DNA from: Oidiodendron maius Zn
Taxonomy: Eukaryota; Ascomycota; Leotiomycetes; Myxotrichaceae
Length of the DNA stretch: 64,000 bases
Assembly (NCBI GenBank): GCA_000827325.1
Contig: KN832883.1
Coordinates: 720,552 to 784,551 of the forward strand
Direction of reading: 5' to 3'
Below the pieces are notes generated by a model. The model was given only the letters and a program-made list of their open reading frames with translations, was not told the DNA's origin and did not search any database. Below are positions 44,973-58,202 of this stretch, one piece after another. Numbering within the stretch: position 1 is the stretch's first letter; the number at the start of each line of letters is the position of its first letter. A program made the position numbers and the translations under genes.

Positions 44973-46586
44973 ATGGCGTCCACGGCCGTTCGGAACAGTG
45001 GCGAGGAGACCAGCCAGGCTGGTCGCCGCCACAGGCCACCGCTTACAGAAAAGCGTAGACAACAGAATAGAGATTCGCAACGGACGTATCGTAAGTACTT
45101 AGGGATGTAAAAGGCTTCATACATCTCTAAAATTAAACTAGGAGAGAAACGAAAGAAACTTGCGCAGGAAGCAAAATTAGCCGCCAAGTCGAGACCAGAG
45201 CCAGTTGTTCATTGCCCACGCCAATTGGTTGCAAAACCTGATAGTAGTTCTCTCACCTTGGCTGCGGAGAATACCACATGCTCTAGTGAGCTTCAATTAC
45301 AGTCACCAGAAGGCCTACCTCAAGCACAGAATCTGCTGTCTGGTGCAGCCCTTTCGGACGTGCATGAAGTAGATTTAACATCATATCTTCCAGGCTTTGC
45401 CAATGACTGGGTGGATGACCAGAATTGTAGGCCCACAGGGGGTTCTAATCCATGGCCACAGCTTGGTCTTACTAGTAACGAGTTAGCGATCTCATCCGAG
45501 CGCCCCACCGACTTGACGCCACTTCACGATATCAATTGGGCCGCTGTCGATAACTTCCCTAGCGCATTTGCAAACACTGAATTTGTCAATCGTACGGTTT
45601 ATTCTCCCCAAAGCCTTCCTCGGGCGTTGCCCGTGACTAATGAGGACACGAATGATTCTCATCTAAGTAAGGAACCGCTGTTAGATCTCTCAGAGCAGTT
45701 TACCATGGCAACTCCGCTAGTGCTTGAGTATGGATCGACCGTCGCAACTGACGACATTACCAATGAGCCATCGACTCTATCAACACTTGAGCCGTCAACT
45801 GATTGGCTGGGAGCTTCTAGCTCGACGAGCAGCGTTTCGAGGGCAGACTCTCCCGTAACCGAGATTTTAGGTCAAGTAGGGCTCGATGAAACGGAGGACA
45901 ACAAACGGCTTTTCAGGACTGCTTCGAAACACGAATATAACCTGGTGGATATATTCCAAGCTGGCCTTCAAGTACTAGGAAGAAGCAGTTCTCCAAAGCC
46001 AAAACAGTCTGGCTTTTCGCCTATTCTTCCTGACCCTTACAAAAACCGACTGGCTGTTGCTCGCATCACCACGCTGCAGGCGTATCTCGCCAATGCCGAA
46101 GCGCTTGGCTACCTAATCCCTGAATTGTACTGCAAAATATCACCATCTATTTTCCACCACCCTAAGCTCAAGACAGCCACAGAGATCAATGGTTTTCGAG
46201 ATACTATCTCCTACAGGATACCTTTGCATTTACGCCCCATGCATGCTCAAATCCAATACGCACACCCTCCGTTTATGGATCTTCTTCCATTTCCCTCGGT
46301 TCGTGAACGGGCAGTATTATTTTCGTCTTTTACTCCGCCTCTGATCGACGTGGCAGAGCTCAAGGCGGATATCCTTAATGACGGTTTAATCTGCTGGACC
46401 AAAAGCAAGAAAGGTACTGGGCAGCCATGGGATATGCGTAGCTGGGAAGCTGCGGAATGGTTCTTGAAGAAATGGTGGATGTTGGTGGGAGGTGAGGAAG
46501 ATGACATCCAGGAACATACCAAATGGTGGCGAAATCTAAGAGGACACGATAGGTCTCTTGTAACTCGACCTGCAGCCACATATTAA
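44973..46586 (+). CDS. bZIP-type transcription factor with DUF3425 domain
   Basis: Model join(44973..45090, 45142..46586), 520 residues. The short first exon gives MASTAVRNSGEETSQAGRRH and most of a bZIP basic region, completed across the intron: RRQQNRDSQRTYR followed by EKRKKLAQEAKLAAK. The leucine zipper is weak, as in this family. The C-terminal third is DUF3425: AVARITTLQAYLANAEALGY, RIPLHLRPMHAQIQYAHPPF, MDLLPFPSVRERA, then MRSWEAAEWFLKKWWMLVGG. Without the first exon the protein would lack DNA binding. A nuclear regulator; target genes are unknown, and the nearest candidates are the SDR and alcohol dehydrogenase to the right. Confidence 0.87.
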
Positions 46587-46994
46587 AGTTGTTTATATTA
46601 ATCATTCCCATGCAGCTCTCGCTCACGGCTCATTGGATTACTGGGTAATCGCCGACTCGCTTGGAGGAGATTCTTCGATTCATTGGCTCATCTGCTCCAC
46701 ACGGCTGATTAATCGCCAACTTAGTTGCGTGAGTGGGTTGGTTACGTGACCAAATTATTACTCCAGATGATTGGTTGAATTCCCAGTAATCAAGTTGGCA
46801 TGATAATCACAACGGCATCATGACACCCTCAGGATTTCAAAGCGCAGGTTATTCAGACGGCATGCTTCTCTCCGACAGCCTATATAATCGCCTGCTTCTC
46901 ACGTTCAAAGGATTTGCAAAAAGGCACTTCATACAATATCAACCTCCAGTTTTCAATTTGACATATCTCTTCCTCTAATACGAACTCTTTCGCC
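46587..46994. other. Intergenic
   Basis: About 410 bases holding the promoter of the SDR gene (TATATAAT near 46880). Nothing coding seen. Confidence 0.4.
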
Positions 46995-48173
46995 ATGACT
47001 TCTCACACAGAATACGGCGAGAAAACAAATGCTTCAGAAGTAGTCGAAGCATTTAGCGGGCAAATAAAAGGAAAAACAAGTTGGTGCCACCTTTGCTTCT
47101 AGTCATGATTGCTTCTCACCGGGTCTAGTTCTCATCACAGGCATCGGCCCCGCGGGTATCGGCGGCGAAGCAGCAACAGCAATCGCCTCTCAAGGCCCTG
47201 CGCTTCTCATTCTCGCCAGTCGCACGCTTTCCAAGATTGAAGCCGTCGCTGAAGTAATCAAGACCTCCTACCCCACTGTGGCAACCCGAGCACTGGTGGT
47301 CGACTTTGCGTCCATTAAATCCGTCCGCGAAGCCGCAGCAAAGGTTACCGCTTATCCAGAACCTACCATTGATATCTTCATCCACAATGCCGGTCTCATG
47401 GACCTGCGCCAAGAACATCGAATGAGCGTCGATGGGATAGACGAGCACCTCGCGGTTAATTTCGTTGGTGGCTTCCTTTTTACGAATCTCATCTTGAACA
47501 AGATCGTTGAAGCGGGGAGGATCAAGGGTGAGGCTCGCATCGTCATTGTCGCGAGTAGCGCATCTCCGATTTCGCCTATCCGCTTCCACGATCTTAATGT
47601 TGAGAAGGCAGCAACAGATGTTCCGGAGGAAGAACGCCCGAATTTAACTATCTTGGAGCAACTCCGAATCCCTACAGACACCAAATATATTCCATTTGTT
47701 GCATATGGGCAGTCCAAGACGGCGTCAATTCTGTTCGCAGTTCTACTAGGGGAGTTATTGAAGGGGAAAGGCGTGACAGTAAACACATTACATCCTGGCG
47801 GTAGGATATTTCCCGCCTTTATTTTCCCCAGGCCTGAATACTGAATGACTGGAATAGCTATCCGCACAGAGCTGCAACGCACGACCACCGACAAAGACCT
47901 AGGCGCGTCTGCTACAATGATGTATTGGAAGACCTTGAGCCAGGGCGCCTCCACCACATTGGTTGCGGCGTTTGATCCAGCTCTGAAGGGTAATGCCAGC
48001 CATGGTTTTTCTATTCCGAGATGAATTGGCTGACTATGATCGTAGATAAATCAGGCGTGTATCTGGAGGATTGCCAGGTTAAGCAAGCAATGCCATTTGC
48101 GACTGACTTGACCATTGCCAAGAAGTTGTGGAAGGTCGGGGAGGAACTTGTAGGGCAGAGGTTTGATATCTAA
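46995..48173 (+). CDS. Short-chain dehydrogenase/reductase
   Basis: Model join(46995..47079, 47129..47800, 47858..47989, 48046..48173), 338 residues, all in phase. The glycine-rich NAD(P) motif TGIGPAGIGG follows ILI directly after intron 1. HNAG and NFVGGFL mark the Rossmann core; the catalytic Ser is in VASSASP and the YxxxK motif is YGQSK; NTLHPG continues after intron 2 as AIRTEL. This is the pattern of retinol-dehydrogenase/WW-oxidoreductase-like fungal SDRs. Substrate unknown. The next gene is a zinc alcohol dehydrogenase on the same strand. Confidence 0.9.
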
Positions 48174-48875
48174 GCCATTCTTGCGCCTCACAGCAAATAC
48201 GGCACTCGCGATCCATTGCAATGCAATAATGGGAGTTCTTAGGTAGTGGCGGGAGGTGACACTTGTTCTGTCGACCTATTTGTAGCTGCCACTGTATCCC
48301 AATACTATGCCTAATATGGAAATGCTTTATCTAAGGAAAAGAAAATGTAGTTGCAACTCAACGGTGTGTCTCGAAGTTGTCGTAAAAATCATGGACGCAA
48401 TTGCTGCCCTGCTCAGTGAAATTTCAGCTGTTTATCTTGAAATGCTCTGTATGACTAGAAGCCTATTTGCTCACATCAGATTCTGTTACCATTATGGAGA
48501 CATTTCGGAGGATACACACATTTATACGAACGTTATGTAGCTTGCAGCTTACAATTCTTGACCAGGGCTGTGCAAAGTCTTCTGCCCAAATATATGTACA
48601 GCCATGGAATGAGTGCTTATTGAATGCTCGGCAGGTATCTATTTGGCCGGTGAATACGACTAAGCTTATAGAAGATGTTCAGTAAAGCGAAAATGAATGC
48701 CGAAAACGGCGTTAGTTCATCTTACTGTCTTCGAATTTATGACGTGAGATATTACAAACCAAAATTACATCGCATGGTATATAAGTAGGAGAGAGTGAGG
48801 TATATTATTATATTTCTATAAGATACATAAATACTAAATTGCAATTTTTAAATCTTGTAACGATACTTCTCAGAA
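48174..48875. other. Intergenic
   Basis: About 700 bases between SDR and alcohol dehydrogenase; AT-rich near the right end (TATATTATTATATTTC) where the promoter should lie. No gene seen. Confidence 0.4.
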
Positions 48876-50218
48876 ATGTCTTATTTAAAGCATGGCGTGA
48901 TGAAGGCAGTCAAGTGGGAAGGTGAAGTGGAATCTGTGAGCGTCAAGGAAGTTGAAATCCCGAAGATCCGTCATCCTCTAGATGCCATTGTGCGTGTCAC
49001 CAGTGCAGCAATATGCGGTACTGACCTGCATACTTTCCGCGGCCGCATTGACATGGATATCGGCCTAACTTTCGGCCACGAAACCATGGGCATCATTGAG
49101 GAGGTTGGCAGCGATATTACGACCTTGAAAAGGGGCGATCGAGTTGTCATTGATGATTTTGATGAGAAGGCTAATTCCCATGGCGACTTCGTCTTTAAGA
49201 AAGTCTTCGGCGTAGGCCAGTATGGAGATTTTCCTGAGACGAACGGTGGACAAGCTCAATTTATGCGAGTTCCGAATGCGAATGTCAATGTTCTCGTCCT
49301 GCCACCGGGAGACGAACATGAGCTTGATTATCTTCTCTTGGCAGATATCTGGCCGACAGCTTGGTTCGCTTTGGATGCGGCAGGGCAGGTTCTAGGAGAT
49401 ACAGTGGTTGTTTTTGGTGCTGGTATGTGTTACTTTCTGGATAGATATTCAAGACAAACAGAGACTAATATTGCTTGCACAATTAAGGTCCAGTAGGGCT
49501 GCTCTGTGCATACTCTGCAAAGCTTCGCGGCGCTGTCAGGGTATATAGTGTCGACCATGTTCCAGAGAGACTTGCTCGAGCCAAGAGTATCGGCGCGATT
49601 CCTATCAATTTCGCTCACGGAGACCCCGTAGCGCAAATCCTAGAATTCGAGCCGAACGGCGTGGACAGGACATGCGACTGTGTTGGCTTCGAGTGCATCA
49701 ATGCTGACGGCGACAACGTCGAGAACTTATTGATCACCCAAGCTATTAATGTAACTCGAACTGGTGGTGGTATTGGACTTATTGGAGTTTACACTTCTAC
49801 TGACATCGGTAAGCTTTATCAGTTGTGGTGAATTATTTTCTGACAGAGTTAAGGTGCTTCAACAAAAGATGCCGCGAAGGGCATATTGCGTGTCCCTATT
49901 GGTGACTTTTGGCTGAAGAGTCAGTCCATCAAAGCTGGGTTTATTTCGGGTGTGCCATATAAGCAGCTTCAGGCACTGTTGAAACTTCTCATTGAGAGGG
50001 ATGGCGCGAAGCCCAGCTTTGTGTTCGACCGAGAATTCAAGATCGAGGATGCTCTAGAAGCTTATCGAGAATTTGCGGACCATAAGATCACAAAGGCAGT
50101 TTTTCGGTTCGGTGAGAGGATAAAGGGAAACGGTGAAGATGTTCATACTCATAACGGCAGGGGTTCTCGTGACCCGCTTCAAGGAGAGCCCATTCGCAAG
50201 CGGGCTCGCAGGTATTAG
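48876..50218 (+). CDS. Zinc-dependent alcohol dehydrogenase (MDR family)
   Basis: Model join(48876..49422, 49488..49808, 49854..50218), 410 residues, all in phase. Zinc-site residues are in AAICGTDLH and FGHETMG; the N-terminal GroES-like fold includes VGSDITTLKRGDRVVIDDF. The NAD motif GAGPVG forms exactly across intron 1 (GAG|PVGLLCAYSAKL). The middle IGAIPINF...CDCVGFEC and ending resemble glutathione-independent formaldehyde dehydrogenase-like or threonine-dehydrogenase-like MDRs. The usual four-Cys structural zinc loop is absent. The C-terminus is extended and basic (IRKRARRY). Likely an NAD(P)-dependent alcohol or aldehyde oxidoreductase; substrate not evident. Confidence 0.9.
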
Positions 50219-51746
50219 AGCTCCTGTTGCTTGATGGAACCCAGGATAGTCAATACGGTAGTATCAACAAATAGACAATATATCGTTCCATTATGTATTC
50301 GTATGGGCCTATGGGTTAATATTAAACTCGACTAGAGCAGATAGTGTGTAGGGTTAACTGATTCGGACGATGATATGTCCGGAATAAATCCTGCTTCGCC
50401 GTAAGATGCTTCGTGCATATAGAAGCATAGGCAATAAGGGACGAGATATCACAAGGTGCCACATCTTAATCCGAGATTTAATTCGTGATCAAAGCCAGAT
50501 ACAGGTCAAGTCAAGAACTACTCTCTTTGTCGTCTTGTAATTCTGATATCTTGCTAGGTGTTCACAGAACTGCCTCGTATAGGGCGAGACCTAGCCTTGC
50601 TTGATATCTCACAGGCCACCTACCGGCCTATAACGTGCTCGTAGCACAGGCAAAGCTTAGAGATGGCACCGGCACAAGGTTGTTCTCATCCAGAGCTTAT
50701 AGCCCCCGCAGTCGACTTCGCCATTGCATTCTACTCACTCTACATCTTAATACTCGTTACGTCAAACATACAAGGCAGATTTTGTAAGATCCACTTCAGA
50801 AATTCTGCCTTACCAGTGACAGTGGCCTCGCATAGCATCCTTGCTTGGCAACGTTGTATTCATGCTTCAATGTTAGTCGCCGAGCCCTGCAGGCCGAAAA
50901 TCCCATCACATGAAAACTCCCTAATTTTCATACGATTTCTAGCTCTTGTATTCTCTTGTATCTTTTCAGGAAATATGATTTATCATATCTGCTATGGTCA
51001 TTTAGGGAGATTACAAGTCACATTCTCCTGTTGTACCTGTTCCGTACCTCAAATTTGTCTGTTTCAGGATTAATCTTCTCGAATGGATTGCCGGCGACTC
51101 AGAATACCACAATCAGAACCAGCCGCAATCTGGCACCGGCTGAGAGGTCTCTTACTCGCTGAGCCTCCAAATCGCAGCTATATTACTATCGGCTGCCGGA
51201 ATAAGTGTTGAGGCTTTCCTTGTTGAGCACGTCAAGGGTGCAGCCAGCATCCGTTGATCAGGCAGATTCTGGATTTCGGGTAAGCCGTTTGTGTGAGGCG
51301 AGCCTCGCTAATGGTGTATCGCGACATGTGACATTTTGTACTGTCCAGTAGAGCCATCCAACAAATTTGAGAAATAGGGCTGGTCGTTGCAGGCATCGTC
51401 GGCGATATGACGACAGAGGACAGAGTTCGGACATCGTGTTGCTGCCGGAGGAAGACAGTGTGAGGCCCGACTGGTCCATGAAGTCACAACTCCAAGACAA
51501 GGCGACAAATGATTGGCCTTTATCCTAGCTATAAAATAGGTGGCAGCAGCATGGTGCGGTTGGCATCAGATGCGAAGGTGCAGCGGGTAAGCCTCGTTTT
51601 GGGGGCAAGACGGCCCTTTCAAACCGATATGGGATGAGAAGAAGGTGGTATGTCAAGCTTTAGGAGGCCGATTGCTCATCGCACTTAGACTTTTGATGGA
51701 TATTTTTGGAATTTTTCTCTAACGTGGCCTTTACTATGGTTTTGTT
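50219..51746. other. Intergenic, possibly with a decayed membrane-protein fragment
   Basis: About 1.5 kb. A 136-residue open frame at 50663-51073 (MAPAQGCSHPELIAPAVDFA..., with the hydrophobic stretch AIAFYSLYILILV) looks like the start of a membrane protein but loses continuity; hydrophobic readings continue in another frame to about 51120. No family recognised. Confidence 0.35.
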
Positions 51747-54009
51747 ATGGAGGTTCCTAGAGGAGAGACCGTTGAAGTAAAGAATTCGCAATATGACGAA
51801 GAATCTTTAGTGACTTCAAGGCGGAAGCTTCCTGGGGCTAGCTATTCCGTACGTGTTGGCCCATCAAGCAGGTCTATGTCTTCTAATTTTGTTCAGAGTG
51901 ATCAAAACACAGTGCTCAGTCGAACCGCCAGCTCTCTATCAACTCAATGGCGCTGGTCTGTAGATTCATTTTTGAAATGTAAGTCGCTTTTGTTCACACA
52001 TATTCTTGCATTTGCTTACTGACTCCTCAGGGACACCATCTGTCCGTAAATCCAAGACTATTTTAAGCCCAGTTTCAGTTCCAACCTCTCAAGAGTCAGA
52101 TGAATTTCTCTTCGCCCTGACAGGAGAAAGATTTCGGCCGCCAACCCTCGAAGTCGCCTGTCAATGGTATACATCATTTCTCGAGTCAAAAATCAGAGAA
52201 TCATGGGTCCCACTGTTCCGGCCGGTTCTGATAAATGCACACGTTGCTTCCAACACCCCTAATAACAAAGATTTATCCCGGGCCTTTAAAATGTTGACAA
52301 CTATACTTGCAGTCTTAGAGAAAGATGACCTTGCTCTTATTGAAGTTGTTGACAAGTTATACAACGGGAAGATCTTAGAAGAAGCCGATCCAGATCGTTC
52401 ACAGGCTAGTCAACTAATTTTTGCCGCTCTGGGATGGATAAGTATGTAACGTCGCCCCCATATAAAGGCAGAAAAGAGCTAAAGGATATGTTAAGCATTG
52501 CTCTATTGCCCAGAGCCATACCCGGAAGACAACCTCCTGCAAATCGTCAAGCCCTCTAGCCAACATTCACACCCGAGAAATTCCTATAGGCCACCACGGA
52601 ATAGATCTAAGACATTTACACACTACCAACAAAGCGTTGAGAACATGGACTTCCCCCTCGACAGCCTACTGCGAGGGTTTGGCGAGATTATCCCAGAGCC
52701 GTCAAAAGCGATATACAGCGGGTGCTCCTCTCCTTTATTATTCCACTCGAGGAGCAACACCGAGCTCGAGGTACCACTGCTGTGCTTCCAAACATTGAAC
52801 CGGACGGCGGGCATCAAAATTGAGCTGGTCGACTGCCTCGCCCTGCATTTGGAATTCGACCGCCGGAGAAAGATCCTAAAGATCTTTCGCTTCCCGTCGC
52901 TCTGCCTGATAATGTACTGTAGCCCGACGAAAGCAGCGTTAGCACAGTACGTATGCCCCCAAGAATCAACATTTTAAGCCCGCCTCTCACCCCGTTCCTC
53001 GATAAGTCAGAGAAACTAACCTGCCCGCCTTTCTTAATCGAAAAAAAGACTCTTCAACTCCTCTACCGTTTCTATCCCCCACGGTCTCACGACAGACGAC
53101 CTAACCCACGACTTTTTCAGGGAGGTCCTGTTGACCTACCGTCTCATCTTCGGCCAAACACCAACTTCATCCTCAGACTTCTCTACCATCCTGCCAACCC
53201 TTCAAGCAGACCTCGGGAATATCGACACCACCCCCACCACCGCCAGCAGCAGCAGGAGTAATAACAGCTCAAACCCAACCTTCTCCACCAGTACCTCATC
53301 CATGAGCACAGAAAGTGCCAAAACCGCATACAGTAAAATGAGCAGTAACAGTAAGAACGGCAACCCCAATATCCCCCCAGATCCCCTCCTCCCCCTCCTT
53401 ACGACCCGCTCGCCGACAACCACCAGTGAAGCGGCGGACATCTATGACGTCCTCGATGCGCCCGACCCCAGCATGCAGCACTGCCCCATGGCAGACTTTC
53501 CGTTCTTCGGGCGGCGCCTCGGCGAGGTGCAGGAATACGTGCGTGGGTGCCACCCAACTACCTTTCGGGGGATATGGAATGACAAGAGGGATGCGTTGGC
53601 GTGGTGGACGATTTGGGTTGGTTTCCTTATTTTTTGTTCTTTATTTTGCTATCATTTGGTGCTTTAGATGCTTGTTCACCTTGTTATATTTCAATCCCTC
53701 CCCACTACTCTGCTTAAAATCTAACCTAACGTCCCTTTACAGGCAGTAATAATTGTCGGCGCTATAAGCATCATCTTCGGTTTCACTCAGGTAAATACAG
53801 CAATTCATTCCCTCCCCTCCCCTTCGCCTCTCTTTTCCCTCACCACGCCTCACGCCCAAACCAAAACCACCCGTCTCTCTCCAGAAGCACCACATCACAC
53901 TATGACTAACAAGAAATTTTAAAACGCAAAACAGTCTGTCCTCGGCGCCCTACAAGTCGCATACGCTAAGAAGCAACTCAATTCGTCGGGTTGTTCTTGT
54001 AATAATTGA
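51747..54009 (+). CDS. Conserved fungal protein of unknown function with C-terminal membrane segment
   Basis: Model join(51747..51978, 52031..52441, 52496..52946, 53049..53616, 53743..53790, 53935..54009), 594 residues, all joins in phase. I recognise the pattern from many ascomycete hypothetical proteins: RRWSVDSFLKW near the start, QASQLIFAALGWIT, DFPLDSLLRGFGEIIPEP, IKIELVDCLALHLEFDRR, LKIFRFPSLCLIMYCS, HDFFREVLLTYRLIFGQ, and CPMADFPFFGRRLGEVQEYV. It closes with GIWNDKRDALAWWTIW and a hydrophobic end (AVIIVGAISIIFGFTQ). A low-complexity Ser/Thr/Asn insertion interrupts the C-terminal half. Probably a tail-anchored or membrane-associated protein; function unknown. Confidence 0.8.
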
Positions 54010-54389
54010 TGTGCATGCCTGATCACATGGATATATCATCATAGAAGAAGACAAGAGACTTGGGAAGAGAGGTAAATCACCTATCTGATTCTTTACGAGG
54101 GAGGGTGGGGAGGAGAGGAAAGGAAGAAGGGGAGAGGAGAGGAGGAATTCACAGAAGTGGGCGCGTTGTAACATTCGTCCTATCTACTTATACTTGATGC
54201 TTGCCATAGACGGCACGGATTGCATATAGCACCGATGGAGAGGGAACAAACGGCATAGATGGACGGACTACAGGGTTAGCTAGCTAGCTAAATCAAAACC
54301 TTACTTATCCTTGCTTAGCTGAAGGATATATAAACTAACTTAAGAACAAAGCCAACGATATTTAGAAAATTTAAGTAACAGTAATAATC
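54010..54389. other. Intergenic between convergent genes
   Basis: 380 bases between the 3' ends of two convergent genes, with a purine-rich run (GGAGGGTGGGGAGGAGAGGA near 54100). Nothing coding. Confidence 0.4.
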
Positions 54390-57300
54390 TTATCTGAAGT
54401 ACCCCGGCACCAGAGCATCATATGCATCCTCCTCCTCGACTGGGTCAGCGTTCCCCTCCTCGTCGAGCGCGATGACGACGCCACCCTCGCCCTTGGCTGT
54501 CAGCGTCTTAAGCGCCATGTCAGCTCTGATACGCAGCGCCGTTGCTTCCGCTTGATACGTGCCAAAGGTATCAGCCTCAAGGACTTTAGACGTCTTCCAC
54601 ATTATTCGCGCCATAGTGCCGTCGTCGCGGTTAGGGCTTCGGAGTTGCGCTATGGCCATCGCTTTGTCGAGCCAGCTCCTGAAGACGGGACAAACAGACG
54701 TCAGAATTTCTTTGCTTTCATCCCTCGAACTGAGAGAAATGGAAATGGGAGGCGTTACTTACTTCGCGTTGTCATGGTTCTTCCGCTCGAGCTCCACACA
54801 GCCTAAGCTATAATATGCAGCGGCGGTGATGGGATGAATGGGCGCCGTGGCGAGACCAATTTTTAGGCAGGTTTCGTACGATCTTCGCGCTGTCATCCAT
54901 TTCTGCTGGGCAAAGTCGATGTTGCCATACGCGTAGTGAACACTATACGACTAATTAGCTCTTCTTCCACGTCGGGGATATAGCAACGTACTGTGCCATA
55001 AAATGTGCATCGGCTCCTGACGTCCGGACAAACAGTGCTTCGGACTTAGCGAGGAGGTTGAAGGCCGTCTCGTATTCTCCCCATAGGTAGTGAACTCGTG
55101 ATTGGCACAGATAAGAGTTAGCAAGGAGACTCGCTGCCGAGTCATCGGCCTTGAGACGAATATCTATTGCCTTCATAAAGTATGACATTGCCTCCTGCAG
55201 GTTATCAGAGGCTGATTCGAGGTTGCCCATGTTATGATAAGAGATTGATAACTGTTATTTCATTAGGACCCACATCAAGCGTAGTTGAATATCGTACCTC
55301 CAAGCTGTCGGGTTCCAATTTAGATTCTTGAATTTGAAGAAAAGTCTCCCAGTTCTTTCGACACTCCCTGAGTTGATTAAGTTCGTAGTATGATCCCCCA
55401 GCAGCGTTGCAGATGGATGCATAATCCAGAGATTCTTTATCCTGGCAAGCCATTCGTGCAGTTTCCACTAGACGGATGCATGTATCGTAATCGCTGACTT
55501 CGTACAAGTACCAGGCGCAATTGGTGAGCAAACGGATGAACTTCTGAGAACTATTCGTGTACTGTGTTAGCCATGTCAAATGCGTGGATGAGGTGCAAAT
55601 ACCCCATTAATCTACCGGCAGCTTCAGGCCCGTGAAGCTTGGAGAACTGGAAACTAAGGTGCGCTCCATGGGGAATGTATGCCTGGCAAGCCCCCTGTTG
55701 ATTTAAGAGGTACTCTCCTCGGATTTGCTTAGGGAAAGCTTCATAGACCAGCGCAGTTGCACTGTCAAAGTACGCCTGTAGTTCCTCCATAGAGTGGTAA
55801 TTCATGGCCTCTTGAACCACTCTGTGCGCCCATAGTTCTCTTGATTCCTGCTTGATCAGCTTGAATTTTACCAGTTCCTCAATTGTCGCTTGCAGTAAAG
55901 GCGGGACTGTGATTACGCTGGACAAAGTTGCTTGAGATTCTGGGTCGACATGGTTCGGGTGCTGCTTGCAAAATTGTAGCTTGCCGTCAAGGGCTCTTTG
56001 GTTTTTCGGGAGAAAGAGATCAATCAGAATACCATCTACCTAGTGTTAGCCTGTGACCGGGTCTGGGCCTTTCAAGAGATGTTACCAGGAGATACCAGTG
56101 ACAAGACACTCAAAAGATCGTGTGCATTTCTCGACAAGTGGGTAAAGGTCATGTACCACAGGGAATCGAGAGCGTGCACAATCGAGGTTCGCTCCCCCGC
56201 TTGACGTGGAGGAAGAGTCTTTTTGTGCTCCTTGAATGAATCGTACATCGAAGCAATTGTTAACCCGCCAATATTAGGATTTCTCACCAATTCTGCCGCT
56301 TGCTGGATGGCAAGGGCTAACTAGAAGTATGCATCAGCTCGAACACGTAGATGAAAGTCAGATCTTTGGAACATACACCTCCAAGATCTTTCAGCAAAGT
56401 CTTAGCGGCCGCTTCTTCTGTTCCTTTGATGAGGCCTTTCTTATCCATATCTTGCCAATCGGGCCCAAGAAGTTGCATCAGAAGGCCCCAACTTTGTTTT
56501 TCAGTAAAGGGCTTGATTGTGTCACCCTGTCGCTTGGCATCATTCATGAAGTTGTAATACTTTCTCGACGTAATCCTACCCTCTCGCATTAGCCGTATTA
56601 TTTTCAAAAGTATCCCCAGGAATCTCACAGAATGGCACCAGAAGCACCAAGTGGCCAGTAGCCCCGTAAGATAGATTCGCGTTCTTTGCACGTGGATTAG
56701 TGGTAGAACACATTAAGCTTCACGCCATCCTCGATTGGTGAGCATACCAGCGTTATCAAATATCAGTAGCCATTTTGCCTCTTGTTATGCGGTCAGTTGC
56801 TAACGTTATTTACTATCAGAGCACATACATACTTGTTACTTTGAGCCACTTCTGCACCATAAGTTGATTCTCTTCATGATGTCCTGAACAACATTAGTGT
56901 GAGAAGTCGCATCAGCAGCAAGGTTGCATACCATTTCTATCTGCTCCTGGAATATTAAGCTGAATAGCCATATCGGTGAAACTTTGTCGCAAAGAGAGCG
57001 AAGTTTCACAATTAACCCAAAATATAGCGTCGAACCGAGAAGGGTTTGTATAGGAATATTGCAGCGCAAGATCAGTTTTACCCACACCACGACGTCCATA
57101 AATGGAATACGTTCGTAGACTCGAGTTAGTGGCGGGATCAAGGTATTGATGAATCTTTTCTAATTCCTCTTGTCGGCCGTAGAAGTTTGGATTTGGATTT
57201 CTTGGCAACATCTGGATAGGGAAAGTTGCTGGCTCATCCGGGACAATGATGGGTGCATGTCGCAGGGACAGATTTTTAACTTGGCGTTCTTGATTGGCCT

Positions 57301-58202
57301 GAGAGTAACTGTTTATGTCGTTGAGGTGTTTCACAGCAGCTTCCATGCTAGTCAGGTCGTCGTTAATTTTCAACTCCAACCCTCTCCACGCTTTTGTTGC
57401 TTCGCCATCTACATAAACTCGTCAGCTATATAATTCATCTTCGCTGGCTACTTCGATTTACCTGTCGGGCAGTGGCGGAGGTGTCTAACAGATTCCACAA
57501 AAATTTGCAGCATCCATTCTACCATTGTCAGTACGCCACACAGTAAGGAAACACACTGATATGTCCATACCCAAAACATCCACCATGGCATATCGAGCCT
57601 CGTTGAAGTCATCACAAACACTAAGGCAGCGATTAAAGAGCTCCAGGACGCTTCGGAGTCTCTTAGTCCAACCAGCCGTTCTATTAAGCTTCTCTATGGA
57701 CACACGCGATAGCTACCTCTTGATCAGCATCGACTGAACCACTGGATACCGAACACCGCGTACCTTGATATTCAAGTCTACCAAGCCCCATATTATTGTG
57801 AAATCCCCTTCGTATGGGTTGATGATTTGTGTGAACTTCCCCACAAAAGTGGCTAGGGTCCGTGGAAAAGGCGCAAGATGGCCTAACAGTCGCCTAATCG
57901 CCGGTGATACATTGGGGTCAATAGATTGCTTTCGCAGGTCGGTCTGAAGCGTCTGCCAGTCGGTCGTCTCTGTTACCTTGTCCAAGTCTAATATGGCACT
58001 GTTAGCAGGTCGACAGGGAGAAGGATGACTTGTAGCAAGTCGCGAATATACCTGAGCTAGAAAGGGACTGCTTAGTGGAAAGGACGGCCTCTTCCCATCT
58101 TGTAAAGGTAAAATGTCTCGTGTCACTGGTTGCTTGCTCATCAATACATGAAAACCTAAGTGGGGTTGACTGGGACTTGCCTGAAATCCACATCTTGCTC
58201 AT
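54390..58202 (-). CDS. STAND/NLR-like protein: DUF7708-like, NB-ARC, DUF7779-like, TPRs
   Basis: Multi-exon gene; starts ATG 58202 (MSKMWISGKSQSTP). First exons 58202..58052 and 57987..57764 join in phase (TKQSLSSS-DLDKV). The N-terminal domain resembles DUF7708 of fungal NLRs (DWQTLQTDLRKQ, IRRLLGHLAPF, FTIIWGLVDLNIK). Next is NB-ARC: NFYGRQEELEKIHQYL, P-loop GRRGVGKTDLALQY, IFWVNCE, Walker B KWLLIFDNAE, GAILITSRK, LPLAIQQAAE. A winged-helix-like part follows (VPPLLQATIEELVKFKLIKQ), then TPRs (NCAWYLYEVSDYDTCIRLVE; NSYLCQSRVHYLWGEYETAF) and an acidic tail ending at 54390. Between about 57730 and 57540, and at some later introns, the joins could not be settled; no clear inactivating change seen. 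Such proteins oligomerise on sensing a ligand and act in fungal non-self recognition or programmed cell death. Confidence 0.82.

Noticed and set aside
47125-47957. Long minus-strand open frames opposite the SDR gene
   Set aside because: The plus strand has TGIGPAGIG, HNAG and YGQSK in order; the minus frames are shadows.
50663-51073. 136-codon open frame with hydrophobic stretches
   Set aside because: Could be a decayed membrane protein, but no motif or splice model supports a gene.
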